This document shows, piece after piece, positions 26,218 through 35,241 of a DNA stretch of 64,000 nucleotides. Position 1 is the first letter of the stretch. Each line of letters opens with the position of its first letter. Source of the DNA: Legionella sp. km772 (GTDB lineage: Bacteria; Pseudomonadota; Gammaproteobacteria; Legionellales; Legionellaceae); assembly GCF_003989735.1 (NCBI RefSeq), contig NZ_RZGQ01000001.1, forward strand, positions 1 to 64,000, read 5' to 3'. The notes beneath the pieces are model-generated. The model searched no databases, was not told the DNA's origin, and saw only the letters and a list, made by a program, of their open reading frames with translations. The translations under genes were made by a program, and so were the position numbers.

Positions 26218-27200
26218 TTAAAAAAATAAGTTTGCTAATTATTCTAATTTTTGTTGTGTTAATTGCCACATATCATAATGTTATTATCAGGACATATAAA
26301 GACTATCAATCCTTAAAATTATCTAAAAGCAGAGCCGAAATATATAGATTAAAAGGAAACACTGACTTTAAAGACATTACAGAGCAACTGTCTTTAGATG
26401 AGAGTATCCCGGTTGAATTAAAAGCCCCCTTAATCAGTGGTGATCGTAAGATTGTAATTTTCAAATATCTTAGTGATGGACATGAAGTAGCTGGATATTT
26501 TAGCTACTTAACAAATCAGAAACAAAGTCCAATTTTAATATTTCTACGCGGAGGGAATAAATTTTTTGGTCTTATGCGACCCAATAATCGTTTCTCTTTT
26601 CTTAAGGGCTATAACGTTGTAGGTACCTTATATCGCGGAAATATTTATAAAGGTAAAGATGAATTTGGTGGAGAAGATGTCCATGATGTTGAAAACCTTC
26701 TTAAGTTTATCCCTCGTCTTGAAGATTTTTCGAATGTAAAACTGCAGGCACCTTTTACAATGATGGGGGTAAGTCGCGGTGCTTTAGAAATGTTTCTTTC
26801 TTTACAACAAAGCAAATACGTTCAGCAGCTTGTAAATAAAGCCATCTCTGTCTCAGGTAACGTAGACCTACAGGTAACGATGCAACAACGACCTGATATG
26901 AAATATCTTTTTAAACAATTTTTCAAAAACAGTCCACATACAACCTTTGAAGATTGGGTTAAGAGTCGCAATCCCGTCAATAATCTAACAAATATACCAA
27001 AAACACTTAAGGTACTGATAGTTTATGGCACAGCAGATGATAGAGTTTCTTTACAAGAGCAGTTGAATTTAAAACAAGCCTTGGCAAAAGAAAACATACA
27101 TTCTAGGTTTGTTACTATTAATGGTGCAGATCATGGTTTCGAGAATCATTTTAATGAGTTTGAAAAAACTGCGCTGCAATTCATGGATGAATTACATTAA
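26214..27200 (+). CDS. Membrane-anchored alpha/beta hydrolase (S9 peptidase-like)
   Basis: 328 residues with an N-terminal hydrophobic anchor (residues 5-22) and an alpha/beta-hydrolase fold: LIFLRGGNK oxyanion region, nucleophile elbow GVSRGA, acid in TADDRVS and His in NGADHGF. The arrangement resembles prolyl-oligopeptidase-type esterases. It is probably periplasmic-facing. The substrate is unknown. It overlaps the DUF1016 gene, so the two are co-translated. Confidence 0.75.
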   Translation: MIKKISLLIILIFVVLIATYHNVIIRTYKDYQSLKLSKSRAEIYRLKGNTDFKDITEQLSLDESIPVELKAPLISGDRKIVIFKYLSDGHEVAGYFSYLTNQKQSPILIFLRGGNKFFGLMRPNNRFSFLKGYNVVGTLYRGNIYKGKDEFGGEDVHDVENLLKFIPRLEDFSNVKLQAPFTMMGVSRGALEMFLSLQQSKYVQQLVNKAISVSGNVDLQVTMQQRPDMKYLFKQFFKNSPHTTFEDWVKSRNPVNNLTNIPKTLKVLIVYGTADDRVSLQEQLNLKQALAKENIHSRFVTINGADHGFENHFNEFEKTALQFMDELH

Positions 27201-27316
27201 TTCCCAACTGGAAACAGAATCCAAGCGATGATTTTTATCACCCTAAGCTTAGTGAAAACAATCCTCTTAAGCTGCATGTGCTGTATAGAATATCTAAAAA
27301 AAACTGTTACTCAATA
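27201..27316. other. Convergent intergenic region
   Basis: Between convergent genes. It holds a 10-bp palindrome CTAAGCTTAG at 27243-27252 but no convincing stem-loop followed by a T run. Nothing else seen. Confidence 0.3.
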
Positions 27317-28114
27317 TCAAGCACAATAATTGTTATTTTCTAACCAATTTATTAAGTTTTGACATAAAACATTACCACAATCTGGGACAAGTAACGTGTA
27401 GTAGCTATCAATTTCAAAACCCATATTCAGCCCTGTATAAAGAGAAGCTCGATTATCTGTATTACAACTCCACTGTGGAATGATTTTCGATTTTTTACAT
27501 TCGTTAATTAAATGAGCGACAATTAATGTAGCATACCCTTTGCGTTTATGCTCAGGATGGGTAATAACGCCTATTTCAGCATACCCACCGCCCTTACTTG
27601 CATAAGCTTCACTAACAACACTAGAGCCCTTGCATAAAGCGTAGCCGATACCATGGCGTAAAAAATTTTCATCGGCCCCATAAAGTTCAGATCGCTCTTT
27701 ATACCAGGTACATTGTTTAAAAAGATCGATTGATTCGATAGGCTTAATTTCAAGGGTAGGATCGGGTGATATAATTTGCTTTAGTTTAGGCAGCGATAGA
27801 GAACTACGCAAATGAAAATTCCAGCCGCGTTTTAAAAACAGATGATGATATTTAGCCCGGCAGTACAGCATGGGGAACTCTAATCCACCAACAAGAGAGA
27901 TGACCTCCGTCACATCTTCATCTTCCAGCTCACCTGCAATAAATAAAAATGGATCGGGGCAATTCTCCATAATCAAAATTGACTTAGATGGTAGCTCGAA
28001 TATTTTTCCTGTATTTTGATGTTCAATAATTTCCCAGAGTATCCCTTGATTAGGGAAGGTTTTGAATTCTTCTAAAATCCATTGATTTAAAATTTTATCA
28101 AGTATTTTTAACAT
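27317..28114 (-). CDS. GNAT acetyltransferase, ZmaR-like (GNAT_acetyltr_2)
   Basis: 265 residues with an N-terminal domain of the type seen in zwittermicin A resistance-like acetyltransferases and a C-terminal GNAT fold: AEIGVITHPEHKRKGYATLIVAHL (acetyl-CoA-binding R/Q-x-x-G-x-G/A variant KRKGYA) and CNTDNRASLYTGLNMGFEI. Probably acetylates a small amine-containing compound. Last gene of the minus-strand block; it overlaps the preceding AAA gene by seven bases. Confidence 0.85.
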   Translation of the reverse strand: MLKILDKILNQWILEEFKTFPNQGILWEIIEHQNTGKIFELPSKSILIMENCPDPFLFIAGELEDEDVTEVISLVGGLEFPMLYCRAKYHHLFLKRGWNFHLRSSLSLPKLKQIISPDPTLEIKPIESIDLFKQCTWYKERSELYGADENFLRHGIGYALCKGSSVVSEAYASKGGGYAEIGVITHPEHKRKGYATLIVAHLINECKKSKIIPQWSCNTDNRASLYTGLNMGFEIDSYYTLLVPDCGNVLCQNLINWLENNNYCA

Positions 28115-28680
28115 ACGACTTGTTCCAAAATAAATTCACATCGATAAGTGACCGTCAGCTCTTTTGATAACATCATAATATCAAAACCAAACTCTTTATA
28201 AACATCTAGATGAATCTGTTCAAAAACCAATGCATCTTCGTAGCTAATTTTTCTAGCATCAGTATGCTCGATAAAGCCCAAATTTTCAAAAAAGAAGACC
28301 TTGTTTTGATAGACTCCACCCTCTAGGCAACGAAGAATTTCATCAAGCAATATGGAAGAAGGCTTAAAATCGTCATTGCTCCAATGAGATAAATATTTAC
28401 CAAGAGCATAGGTACAAAAAGGTGAGCGATCATAAAACTGCATATTTCCGGTAGAATTCATCTGGCGTTCTTTTTGCATGTGTGCAATTTTATCTAAAAA
28501 CCCGTGCTCTTCCCATGGTCTTTCTATACCCTTAGCTTGCTCTATGCTAATGACATCCGTCGCAGCTTCATGAAGAACAGTATGACCTAATTTTTCTAGC
28601 TCTTTGATGACAGAAGTTTTTCCACTTCCTGGGGTACCAGTGAGGATGAAGCGTCTTATGTCAATGCATTTTTTGTCCAT
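28108..28680 (-). CDS. AAA_28-type P-loop ATPase/kinase
   Basis: About 190 residues with Walker A LTGTPGSGKTSV at the start, HEAATDVI, and DRSPFCTYALGKY, features of the AAA_28 family of small NTP-binding proteins related to nucleotide/antibiotic kinases. The ATG at 28680 has AAAGG upstream and overlaps the csaA-like gene by 20 bases. Substrate unknown; in this context a small-molecule kinase is plausible. Confidence 0.75.
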   Translation of the reverse strand: MDKKCIDIRRFILTGTPGSGKTSVIKELEKLGHTVLHEAATDVISIEQAKGIERPWEEHGFLDKIAHMQKERQMNSTGNMQFYDRSPFCTYALGKYLSHWSNDDFKPSSILLDEILRCLEGGVYQNKVFFFENLGFIEHTDARKISYEDALVFEQIHLDVYKEFGFDIMMLSKELTVTYRCEFILEQVVC

Positions 28681-28999
28681 TAGGAACCTTTGGATCAACT
28701 GTTATCAAACATATAGCGCCGCTTTCATCCGCAAATCCCACAAGCAAAAACTGAGAGGTAAAGCCCGCTATATTCTTTTCTCCCAAATTAACGCATCCCA
28801 CAATCTGGCGCCCAATAAGAAACTGGGGCGTATAATGCACAGTCACTTGAGCTGATGTTTGCAATACCCCAATCTCAGGTCCAAAATCTGCCCACACTTT
28901 GAATGCCGGCTTTTTTGCCCTTGAAAATTCTTCTACTTTCACAATCGTACCAGAGCGCAAATTCACTCGCTCAAACTCTTCGTATGTTATTGTTGTCAT
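28661..28999 (-). CDS. csaA: CsaA-like tRNA-binding (EMAP/OB-fold) protein
   Basis: 112 residues matching CsaA in length and motifs: FERVNLRSGTIVKVEEF, YTPQFLIGRQIVGCVNL, LLVGFADESG. CsaA binds tRNA through an OB fold and has been reported as an export-related chaperone. Its presence inside an antibiotic-modification operon is unusual. It overlaps the AAA gene, implying co-translation. Confidence 0.88.
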   Translation of the reverse strand: MTTITYEEFERVNLRSGTIVKVEEFSRAKKPAFKVWADFGPEIGVLQTSAQVTVHYTPQFLIGRQIVGCVNLGEKNIAGFTSQFLLVGFADESGAICLITVDPKVPNGQKMH

Positions 29000-29002
29000 A
29001 AA

Positions 29003-29704
29003 TTACCTATCTAAAAATTGAATAATAGATTTTTGAATTTCATCCTTAATTTCCGGACTTCCTCGATCACACAAATCTATATGCAGAGCACCTTTCACAT
29101 AAATAACTTGAACACCAGACTCAGGTACGACCCCTTCATCTGGTTCATCATCTATTGCTCCAAAGCGTAAAATCTCTAATTTCGGATTTCTTGGGAAAGG
29201 ATACCTTCTGCTATCAAGTGAAATAACTTTTGAAACCATTTTGGGATGAGTCTGAGCCATCATCATAGACATATCGCCTCCGTTAGAATGGCCTATTAAA
29301 ATCACTTTGTTCAGATTCAACTGTGGTTCTATTTTTTGCAGTTCATTCATCACAAACAAAATGTTTTGAACACCACTTTCCCAAAGGGGGTTTCTTCTTT
29401 CAAATAGATTTCCTGTTGTAGAAAGCGGTTTATCCGTCTCCAAATCATGCTGTATACTCACTACGAAATATCCACGTGTTGCAAGAGCATTTGCAATAAA
29501 CGAATATTCTGTATTTTTGATGCCATAGCCATGGCTGATGATCACCGCGGGTTTATTTATCGTTTCCCCTTGATAAATAACCACAGGAACATTTCTGTCT
29601 CGGGTCTTGTCAAACATATCAAGCGTTTTGCTTTCTAGAGCATAAGCATTACTTGCAATGATGAATGCACATAATATAAGACAGAGATTTTTAAAATATT
29701 TCAT
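29003..29704 (-). CDS. Secreted alpha/beta hydrolase
   Basis: About 233 residues from the ATG at 29704. Signal peptide MKYFKNLCLILCAFIIASNAYA. Alpha/beta-hydrolase motifs: oxyanion loop VIISHGYG, nucleophile elbow GHSNGG, acid in FGAIDDEPDEG, and His in GALHIDLCD. Resembles dienelactone-hydrolase/platelet-activating-factor-hydrolase-like esterases. It follows the beta-lactamase by 22 bases; both are exported, so the pair may attack antibiotics in the periplasm. Substrate unknown. Confidence 0.78.
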   Translation of the reverse strand: MKYFKNLCLILCAFIIASNAYALESKTLDMFDKTRDRNVPVVIYQGETINKPAVIISHGYGIKNTEYSFIANALATRGYFVVSIQHDLETDKPLSTTGNLFERRNPLWESGVQNILFVMNELQKIEPQLNLNKVILIGHSNGGDMSMMMAQTHPKMVSKVISLDSRRYPFPRNPKLEILRFGAIDDEPDEGVVPESGVQVIYVKGALHIDLCDRGSPEIKDEIQKSIIQFLDR

Positions 29705-29726
29705 TAAATTAACCGCCATATAAATC

Positions 29727-30596
29727 TTATTTAAAATCCGTTGCTGAGAAACATAGGTTTTTCTTAGAAAACTCATCAAGAATAAATTTAGTCGTTTCAG
29801 CAATCGCTTTATCAGCCTTCTGCGCATTATCTTTTTTATTTGAAAATGTATAAATTGCTAGTACTATTGGCTTACATGCAGGCGACCATACAATTCCTAT
29901 ATCATTAGAAATAACAGAGCCTCCACCTGTTTTTTCTGCCGCGCTCCAACCTAGAGGCAATCCATATCTAATTTTTTTGTAACCTGTAGTATTGTTCATC
30001 ATCCAAGTTTTTAATATATTCTGATTTTCTTGACCTAACACATTATTTTCTATCAATAATTTTTGAACACTTTCGGCCATATCTTTGGGAGTAGAGCTAT
30101 CATGAATATTATTTGGATCTGAGTTTAAATTAGGTTCTAAATTTTCTAAATTAAATGATCTGTCACCTATTGATTTTGCAAATTCATTAATGCTTTTAGT
30201 TCCTCCAAGCCTTGTAATCAGAATATTAGTTGCAGCATTATCACTATAACGCATTGCTGCTTCTGCAAGCTCCTTTATCGTCATGTAACCTCTATCTAAA
30301 TTCAGGCGAACGATAGGACTCCAAAACACAATATCATCTGAAGAAATTTTTATTCTCTCATCAGCTTCAATATTTTTTAAAGCAACAGCTACTACTAACA
30401 TCTTAACAGTGCTTTGAAATGGGAAGCGCTCATCCTGACGATAAGAAAAGCTGTTACCATTATTGGTGTCAATTGCATAAACGCCAATTTTAACATTGTA
30501 CTTTGTCTCAATCTGCTTCACTCCTGCGTGTGCTTTGCAATTAACTGCAAAAGCAAATGTGCAAAACGCCAAGCTTAATACTTTCCAATATTTCAT
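29727..30596 (-). CDS. Class A beta-lactamase
   Basis: 289 residues with a signal peptide (about residues 1-24). All active-site elements are present: Ser62-x-x-Lys65 (STVK), Ser118-Asp-Asn (SDN), Glu154-Pro-x-Leu-Asn158 (the EPxLN omega-loop motif) and Lys222-Thr-Gly (KTG). It is therefore expected to be a functional serine penicillinase. The spectrum cannot be predicted. A signal-peptide Cys occurs, but no clear lipobox. It is part of the minus-strand block. Confidence 0.95.
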   Translation of the reverse strand: MKYWKVLSLAFCTFAFAVNCKAHAGVKQIETKYNVKIGVYAIDTNNGNSFSYRQDERFPFQSTVKMLVVAVALKNIEADERIKISSDDIVFWSPIVRLNLDRGYMTIKELAEAAMRYSDNAATNILITRLGGTKSINEFAKSIGDRSFNLENLEPNLNSDPNNIHDSSTPKDMAESVQKLLIENNVLGQENQNILKTWMMNNTTGYKKIRYGLPLGWSAAEKTGGGSVISNDIGIVWSPACKPIVLAIYTFSNKKDNAQKADKAIAETTKFILDEFSKKNLCFSATDFK

Positions 30597-30683
30597 TTTA
30601 ACTACCCTTTTTATAATTTATTACTCATATGTTGTTTAACTTTTTCCATATCTTGTCCTTAAAAATATTTAACACCCATATCC

Positions 30684-31385
30684 TTACCTACTTGCTCCAT
30701 TGTCATTTTCAATCAATCCAACGATCCTTACCGGCGCTTCTGTACCATCTTTAATTTTGATGGGCAGGACCATGACAAAGCTTCCGGTCGGTAGCATACC
30801 CAGATTTGCTACATTTTCTATGATGATCTTATCCGCACCTAAAAAGAGTTTATGAACCTTAAAGCCATCTTCTGGGCGATCGGGCGAGAGTGTATCAATA
30901 CCAATGGCGCTCACGCCTCGTTCAAGTAAAAGTGATGCGGCTTCAGAGGATACGGATGGGAACACATGGTTGTTATGATATTTCGAAGGTATATGCCAAA
31001 ATTTGCTCCAACCGGTTTTAACCATCACGCATGAGCCTTTTTGAATAAGCCCATACTTGCTTTCAAAATCGGCTACATCTTGCACGCTCAAGGAATAACG
31101 CTCAAAGCATTTACCTGATACATCAATCACCATGCACTGCATTACCAAATCATTTACATCAAAATCATGAATGAATCTCCCCTCAGGAATACAGTGACTT
31201 GGCGCATCCATATGCGTGCCAATCCCAGCATGCATTCCCACTTTCATGACGCGAAATTTATCTTCACCATGGCAATCAGCATAATCGATATGCACATCAT
31301 GATTAAACCCGCATCCACCATTCCATGTAGGGATTGTGCTATCAAGTACGTGGGTTAGATCGATGATCTTGTAGGGGAAAGTCAT
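30684..31385 (-). CDS. Cyclase/kynurenine-formamidase-like metal hydrolase
   Basis: About 233 residues with the family metal motif HAGIGTHMDAPSH (HxGTHxDxPxH) and IDLTHVLDSTIPTW near the start. Members hydrolyse formamides or cyclic amides, or act in polyketide modification. The ATG at 31385 with GAGAG upstream is preferred; another ATG at 31415 is possible. It is on the minus strand between the TipAS regulator and the beta-lactamase. Confidence 0.85.
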   Translation of the reverse strand: MTFPYKIIDLTHVLDSTIPTWNGGCGFNHDVHIDYADCHGEDKFRVMKVGMHAGIGTHMDAPSHCIPEGRFIHDFDVNDLVMQCMVIDVSGKCFERYSLSVQDVADFESKYGLIQKGSCVMVKTGWSKFWHIPSKYHNNHVFPSVSSEAASLLLERGVSAIGIDTLSPDRPEDGFKVHKLFLGADKIIIENVANLGMLPTGSFVMVLPIKIKDGTEAPVRIVGLIENDNGASR

Positions 31386-31468
31386 AATATCTCTCAATTT
31401 AGTATCTTTTTGCATAAAGAACCCAAGGTCGCATAAGGCCAGTCAAACCGGCCCCATATTTATTTGTT

Positions 31469-32230
31469 TTACAAAATTTTAGTTGCATAATGCCTCATTG
31501 CTTCGCATATAAATTTTTGCATTTTGGGATGATAAGCTTCAAAAAATGTTTTGATCGTGGCGTCATCATCTTCATACGTGTGAATCAAGGCCAAATAAGC
31601 ATCATGAGTCAAATTAAAAAAATTAGATTGCAGTTCGTAATGTTTCTGGATCAGCGCTTGTACATCTTCGCTTTCTGGTTTAGCATTTTTTGATATTAAT
31701 TTCGCAATCGCTTTATCCAGCATATCTACTTCATTTTTAAAATCAGACCATTCTTGCTCTGACCAAATGACATCATCTTTTTTAAAATGCTCCAACATTT
31801 TTTCTGCTGGTGTACCACGAGCTATACATGTATATTGGTTGCTCTTAGGCAGTTTTTTATCAAAACCATAATATAATTCTTTGTCTGTCATAGCCTCTTT
31901 TCCTCTTAAATGTTGAATTGTTTTATCGATCGTAGTGATCAGATCATTTTTACGAACGATTTCATCTTCCAAAATTTTTCTATGCGCATTTAATGCTCTA
32001 ATGTTGTCAAAGTCATTTTGCGAAAGAAGCCTTTGGATATCATTTAAGGCGAAGCCTAGCTCTTTAAAAAACAGAATTTGTTGCAAACGCAATAGTTGCT
32101 GTTCTTCATAATAACGGTAGTTATTAGCTCCTTTTGAGAAAGGTTTAAGCAAACCAATCTCATCGTACCAATGCAGTGTACGTACACTTACACCAGATAT
32201 CTTTGCTAATTCTTTTACCGTATAAGCCAT
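31469..32230 (-). CDS. MerR-family regulator with TipAS drug-sensing domain
   Basis: 253 residues. N-terminal MerR winged helix (MAYTVKELAKISGVSVRTLHWYDEIGLL, RYY), coiled coil (residues 75-120), C-terminal TipAS-type all-helical domain (EWSDFKNEVDMLDKAIAKLI; FFEAYHPKMQKFI). TipAS domains bind thiopeptides or other multidrug ligands and activate promoters by DNA untwisting. It probably senses an antibiotic and activates its own promoter and the genes downstream. An unusually spaced promoter lies just upstream. Confidence 0.92.
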   Translation of the reverse strand: MAYTVKELAKISGVSVRTLHWYDEIGLLKPFSKGANNYRYYEEQQLLRLQQILFFKELGFALNDIQRLLSQNDFDNIRALNAHRKILEDEIVRKNDLITTIDKTIQHLRGKEAMTDKELYYGFDKKLPKSNQYTCIARGTPAEKMLEHFKKDDVIWSEQEWSDFKNEVDMLDKAIAKLISKNAKPESEDVQALIQKHYELQSNFFNLTHDAYLALIHTYEDDDATIKTFFEAYHPKMQKFICEAMRHYATKIL

Positions 32231-32257
32231 AATCTTGCCCTCAAATAATACAATTCA

Positions 32258-32288
32258 AAGATAAGATATGACGTAACGTGAGGGTCAA
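32258..32288 (-). promoter_or_regulatory. Candidate MerR-type promoter with 19-bp spacer
   Basis: On the minus strand TTGACC (32288-32283) and TATCTT (32263-32258) are separated by 19 bases, the long spacing typical of MerR-activated promoters. The spacer holds the imperfect dyad TCACGTTACGTCA. The regulator starts 28 bases downstream. Confidence 0.55.
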
Positions 32289-32320
32289 GAGGTAATTTAA
32301 AATATTTATCATAAATCCTC

Positions 32321-33319
32321 TTAACTCAATTTCTTCGTAAACCACAGCACCAGATCATCATCAAGCGAATAGCTGTTACCTGGAATCGTGGGTTCATAAT
32401 TATAAGTAACGCCTTTTCCGTCAGGGATATAGCCGCGCTTTATATAAAGTCTTTGAGCGGCTCCATAACCACCATCTGAGCCTGCATATAGACCAACCCC
32501 GATGCCGATGGTATCCGATCTAGTTGCAGCTTCTTTTTCTGCTATATCAAGCAGCAAGGAACCAATGCCCATTTTTCTAAATGAAGGCAATACGTTTAAA
32601 TCCATAATTTCTGGGATATTTTGCGCTTTAAATGACGGATACCCAGATTGCCATTTCAAGGTTATGTAACCGGCAAATTGATCATAGACGTGAGCCACCC
32701 AAACGAATCGCTCTCCTGCTTCTTGTTCCTTCAAACATTCTTCGAAAAGCGATGGCGGTTTATTCCAGCCGATTTGGTTAAAAGACTCAGATATAGCTAC
32801 AATGTCTTCTCTTATAAGGGGACGTATTAATACGTCATTTGTTCTGTTTTCACAAAGATCATCCAGGCTTTTAAACATATAAACCATATTCCACTCGTAG
32901 CCTTCAGGCTTTAAATTGAATAATGGAGCAAAGCCTAAGGATCTGTAGAACTGATATGTTTTTAAGTAATTTTCATCCGTTTCTTCCGGCGATAAAGTTT
33001 CGACAGAAATTGTTTTAGCGCCTCTATTTTTTGCCTGCTTAAAAGCTTCGTAAGATAATATTTTTCCTATCCCTGTTCGGTGATAATCTTGTAAAATACC
33101 CATCCAATAAATGTTAGCATTTTCAGGATAAGGGAAATCTATTGAAATAAGACCAACATATTCTTCACCTACACGTGCAGCCAGATTGAGCCGAGAGTGA
33201 ACTCCAATAGCATAATGCTCGTTCACTTCAGGCAAACCAAAGTACTCCGGTAAATCAACTGTAATTTTGCGGCAGAGTCCTTCAGCCAAGTCCGGTGTAA
33301 TTGTTTCAATCTTTATCAT
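32321..33319 (-). CDS. Tandem GNAT acetyltransferase (two domains)
   Basis: 332 residues with two GNAT folds. The first (about 1-160) has MGILQDYHRTGIGKILSYEAFKQA, the second (about 165-330) DLNVLPSFRKMGIGSLLLDIAEKEA. Each keeps an acetyl-CoA loop of the R/K-x-x-G-I-G type. The gene follows the APH-GrpB-GNAT gene with an ATGA overlap. Tandem GNATs such as mycothiol synthase need not modify antibiotics, but the context suggests so. Confidence 0.85.
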   Translation of the reverse strand: MIKIETITPDLAEGLCRKITVDLPEYFGLPEVNEHYAIGVHSRLNLAARVGEEYVGLISIDFPYPENANIYWMGILQDYHRTGIGKILSYEAFKQAKNRGAKTISVETLSPEETDENYLKTYQFYRSLGFAPLFNLKPEGYEWNMVYMFKSLDDLCENRTNDVLIRPLIREDIVAISESFNQIGWNKPPSLFEECLKEQEAGERFVWVAHVYDQFAGYITLKWQSGYPSFKAQNIPEIMDLNVLPSFRKMGIGSLLLDIAEKEAATRSDTIGIGVGLYAGSDGGYGAAQRLYIKRGYIPDGKGVTYNYEPTIPGNSYSLDDDLVLWFTKKLS

Positions 33320-35241
33320 AACACTTTACCCACAGGAACATCGTTTGGATCGGATTCATGGTTTTCGGGATCGTCAAATGGCATTTTTGTATAGCCGTTT
33401 TTGAGATAGAATCTTAAACTGCTTTGTCTGGATTCAGCATGAATGCTTTTAACGCCTAAACTTCGTAGCCATTTCTCTATAAGCGTTAAAAACCTGCTTC
33501 CGAAGCTTTGATTTCGCTTATTCTCATCAGTGGCAATAATACGAATTGCCGCTCTTTTATCAGGCCAGAACTGAATATGGGCGTAAGCGACAATCTCTGT
33601 GCCTTGATATAAAACAAGATGAGCATGCTCTTCATGGGTAAAAGTCCACGTATAGGGATCATCGATACCATGGGGGCCAAAGAAATAGGTGTCACGAAAA
33701 TGTTTAGCAGCAGCCCACTCAGAGTGATGGGTGCATAGCACAAATCGGCGCTTATTAAAACCAGACTGATTTAATATTCTCTGAATAAAATCATGTTTAC
33801 CAAGAGTATATCCTCTATAAATAGAGTCGTTTTTCTCATGGGAAGATTCTTCTGCAATCAGTTTATATTTTAGCAGCGCATATTCATCCCGAGCACTAGG
33901 GCTCTCGCGTAAATGATCCCTAAATAAAATATTTAACTCAATTTCAGGATCGTTTTCTTCAAAAACGTGAAGATTGATATTTCTATCAGCTGTTCTTATT
34001 GTGAAGCTTCTTCGCAGAGGGATATTAAACCCACCCCTATATTTATATCCTATAGCCTCTAATTGTGATTTATCAAAAAACAAATTTCGGACAACTGCGA
34101 TAATGTCTATCTTAGGCTTAGCCGCCAAACCTGGCACCGAAGTCGAACCGACATGATGAATAGCAACGCAGTTATCAGCTAATGCTTTCTTAATGAGAGC
34201 CGCCTCTTTTTCAAATGCATTTGGCCAATTTGGGTCATAAGGTTTAATTTCAATACGATCTATTTTTTGCATGTTATTTAACTCTGATAAGATATGATCT
34301 ATAAGTTCGCGAATATCAGCGCATCTGTTCGGGTGACGTTGAGGGTCCGATCGTTTAAGAAGGTCAAGCAACGATGATAAATTCAATAAATGTGTAGTTG
34401 TGCGCCAATCGGGAGGCAATTTGATACCATTTCTTTGCAAGGCATCTATAAATGAGTTCTGGAATTCAGGTGGCATTTTATGGGCGTATCTCAGCATGTT
34501 AGCCACATCCCAAAGGTAAGACCCAGAAAAAGCAAATTCCCAGTCCAAAATGCCGGTCACAATCCAAGAGCCGTTAATTTTATCTACCAAAATATTTGCG
34601 GGATCAAAGTCGCCATGAACGAGGTGCTGTTCATCGCCAGTAGCAAATAAAGATGCGTGCTGCTCTATAGTTTGTTTGATTTCAGCAATCACCGAAGGAT
34701 CTAGCACAGATACTACGGTTCTGTCATTCAAGCAATCCTGTGCAAATTTTATAACATCAGAGGATTCACATGTGACCACCTCCAACTCTTTATTCAAGAA
34801 GCCTGCCTCTGAAAATTCATGCGCTGTAATTTTTGAAAGGATTAACCCTACCTCATGCATGATTGCGCTCAGATCATGCGGGACATCGCCCAGTAAAAGA
34901 TCTCGAAGTGAAAGCCCTGGTATAAACTCTGTAATGGCAAAGTGATGCCCTTCAAGCTCGCCAATGTAATGCGTTAGTGGTGCCGGCACAGTTTCTTTGA
35001 TTAATGCGGCTAATTTTTGTTCGCGGTAAGCAGCATCTTGATCGCGCAAATAAACACGCAAAATCAGGGGCTGATTTTCATTTTCTAGCTGAATTTTAAC
35101 ATTGAGATTAGCGCATCCACCAGCAATCAATTCACTGGAGGTAAGTTTTTTATCAGGATAAGCAAGGCATACCATTTTCTCTATCATGCCTTCTGGCAGC
35201 TGGTATGCGACACTTGTTTTCTCCCAATCAACCTTAAACAT
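33316..35241 (-). CDS. Triple fusion: APH kinase + GrpB + GNAT
   Basis: 641 residues with three enzyme-type domains. Residues 1-310: aminoglycoside-phosphotransferase fold with HGDFDPANILVD (Brenner motif) and ILDWEFAFSG. Residues 325-480: GrpB/UPF0157 nucleotidyltransferase-like domain with IKPYDPNWP and HHVGSTSVPGLAAKPKIDI. Residues 490-641: GNAT with RIIATDENKRNQSFGSRFL. This could place phosphoryl, nucleotidyl and acetyl transfer in one polypeptide. TAATG and ATGA overlaps link it to both neighbours. Confidence 0.88.
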   Translation of the reverse strand: MFKVDWEKTSVAYQLPEGMIEKMVCLAYPDKKLTSSELIAGGCANLNVKIQLENENQPLILRVYLRDQDAAYREQKLAALIKETVPAPLTHYIGELEGHHFAITEFIPGLSLRDLLLGDVPHDLSAIMHEVGLILSKITAHEFSEAGFLNKELEVVTCESSDVIKFAQDCLNDRTVVSVLDPSVIAEIKQTIEQHASLFATGDEQHLVHGDFDPANILVDKINGSWIVTGILDWEFAFSGSYLWDVANMLRYAHKMPPEFQNSFIDALQRNGIKLPPDWRTTTHLLNLSSLLDLLKRSDPQRHPNRCADIRELIDHILSELNNMQKIDRIEIKPYDPNWPNAFEKEAALIKKALADNCVAIHHVGSTSVPGLAAKPKIDIIAVVRNLFFDKSQLEAIGYKYRGGFNIPLRRSFTIRTADRNINLHVFEENDPEIELNILFRDHLRESPSARDEYALLKYKLIAEESSHEKNDSIYRGYTLGKHDFIQRILNQSGFNKRRFVLCTHHSEWAAAKHFRDTYFFGPHGIDDPYTWTFTHEEHAHLVLYQGTEIVAYAHIQFWPDKRAAIRIIATDENKRNQSFGSRFLTLIEKWLRSLGVKSIHAESRQSSLRFYLKNGYTKMPFDDPENHESDPNDVPVGKVL

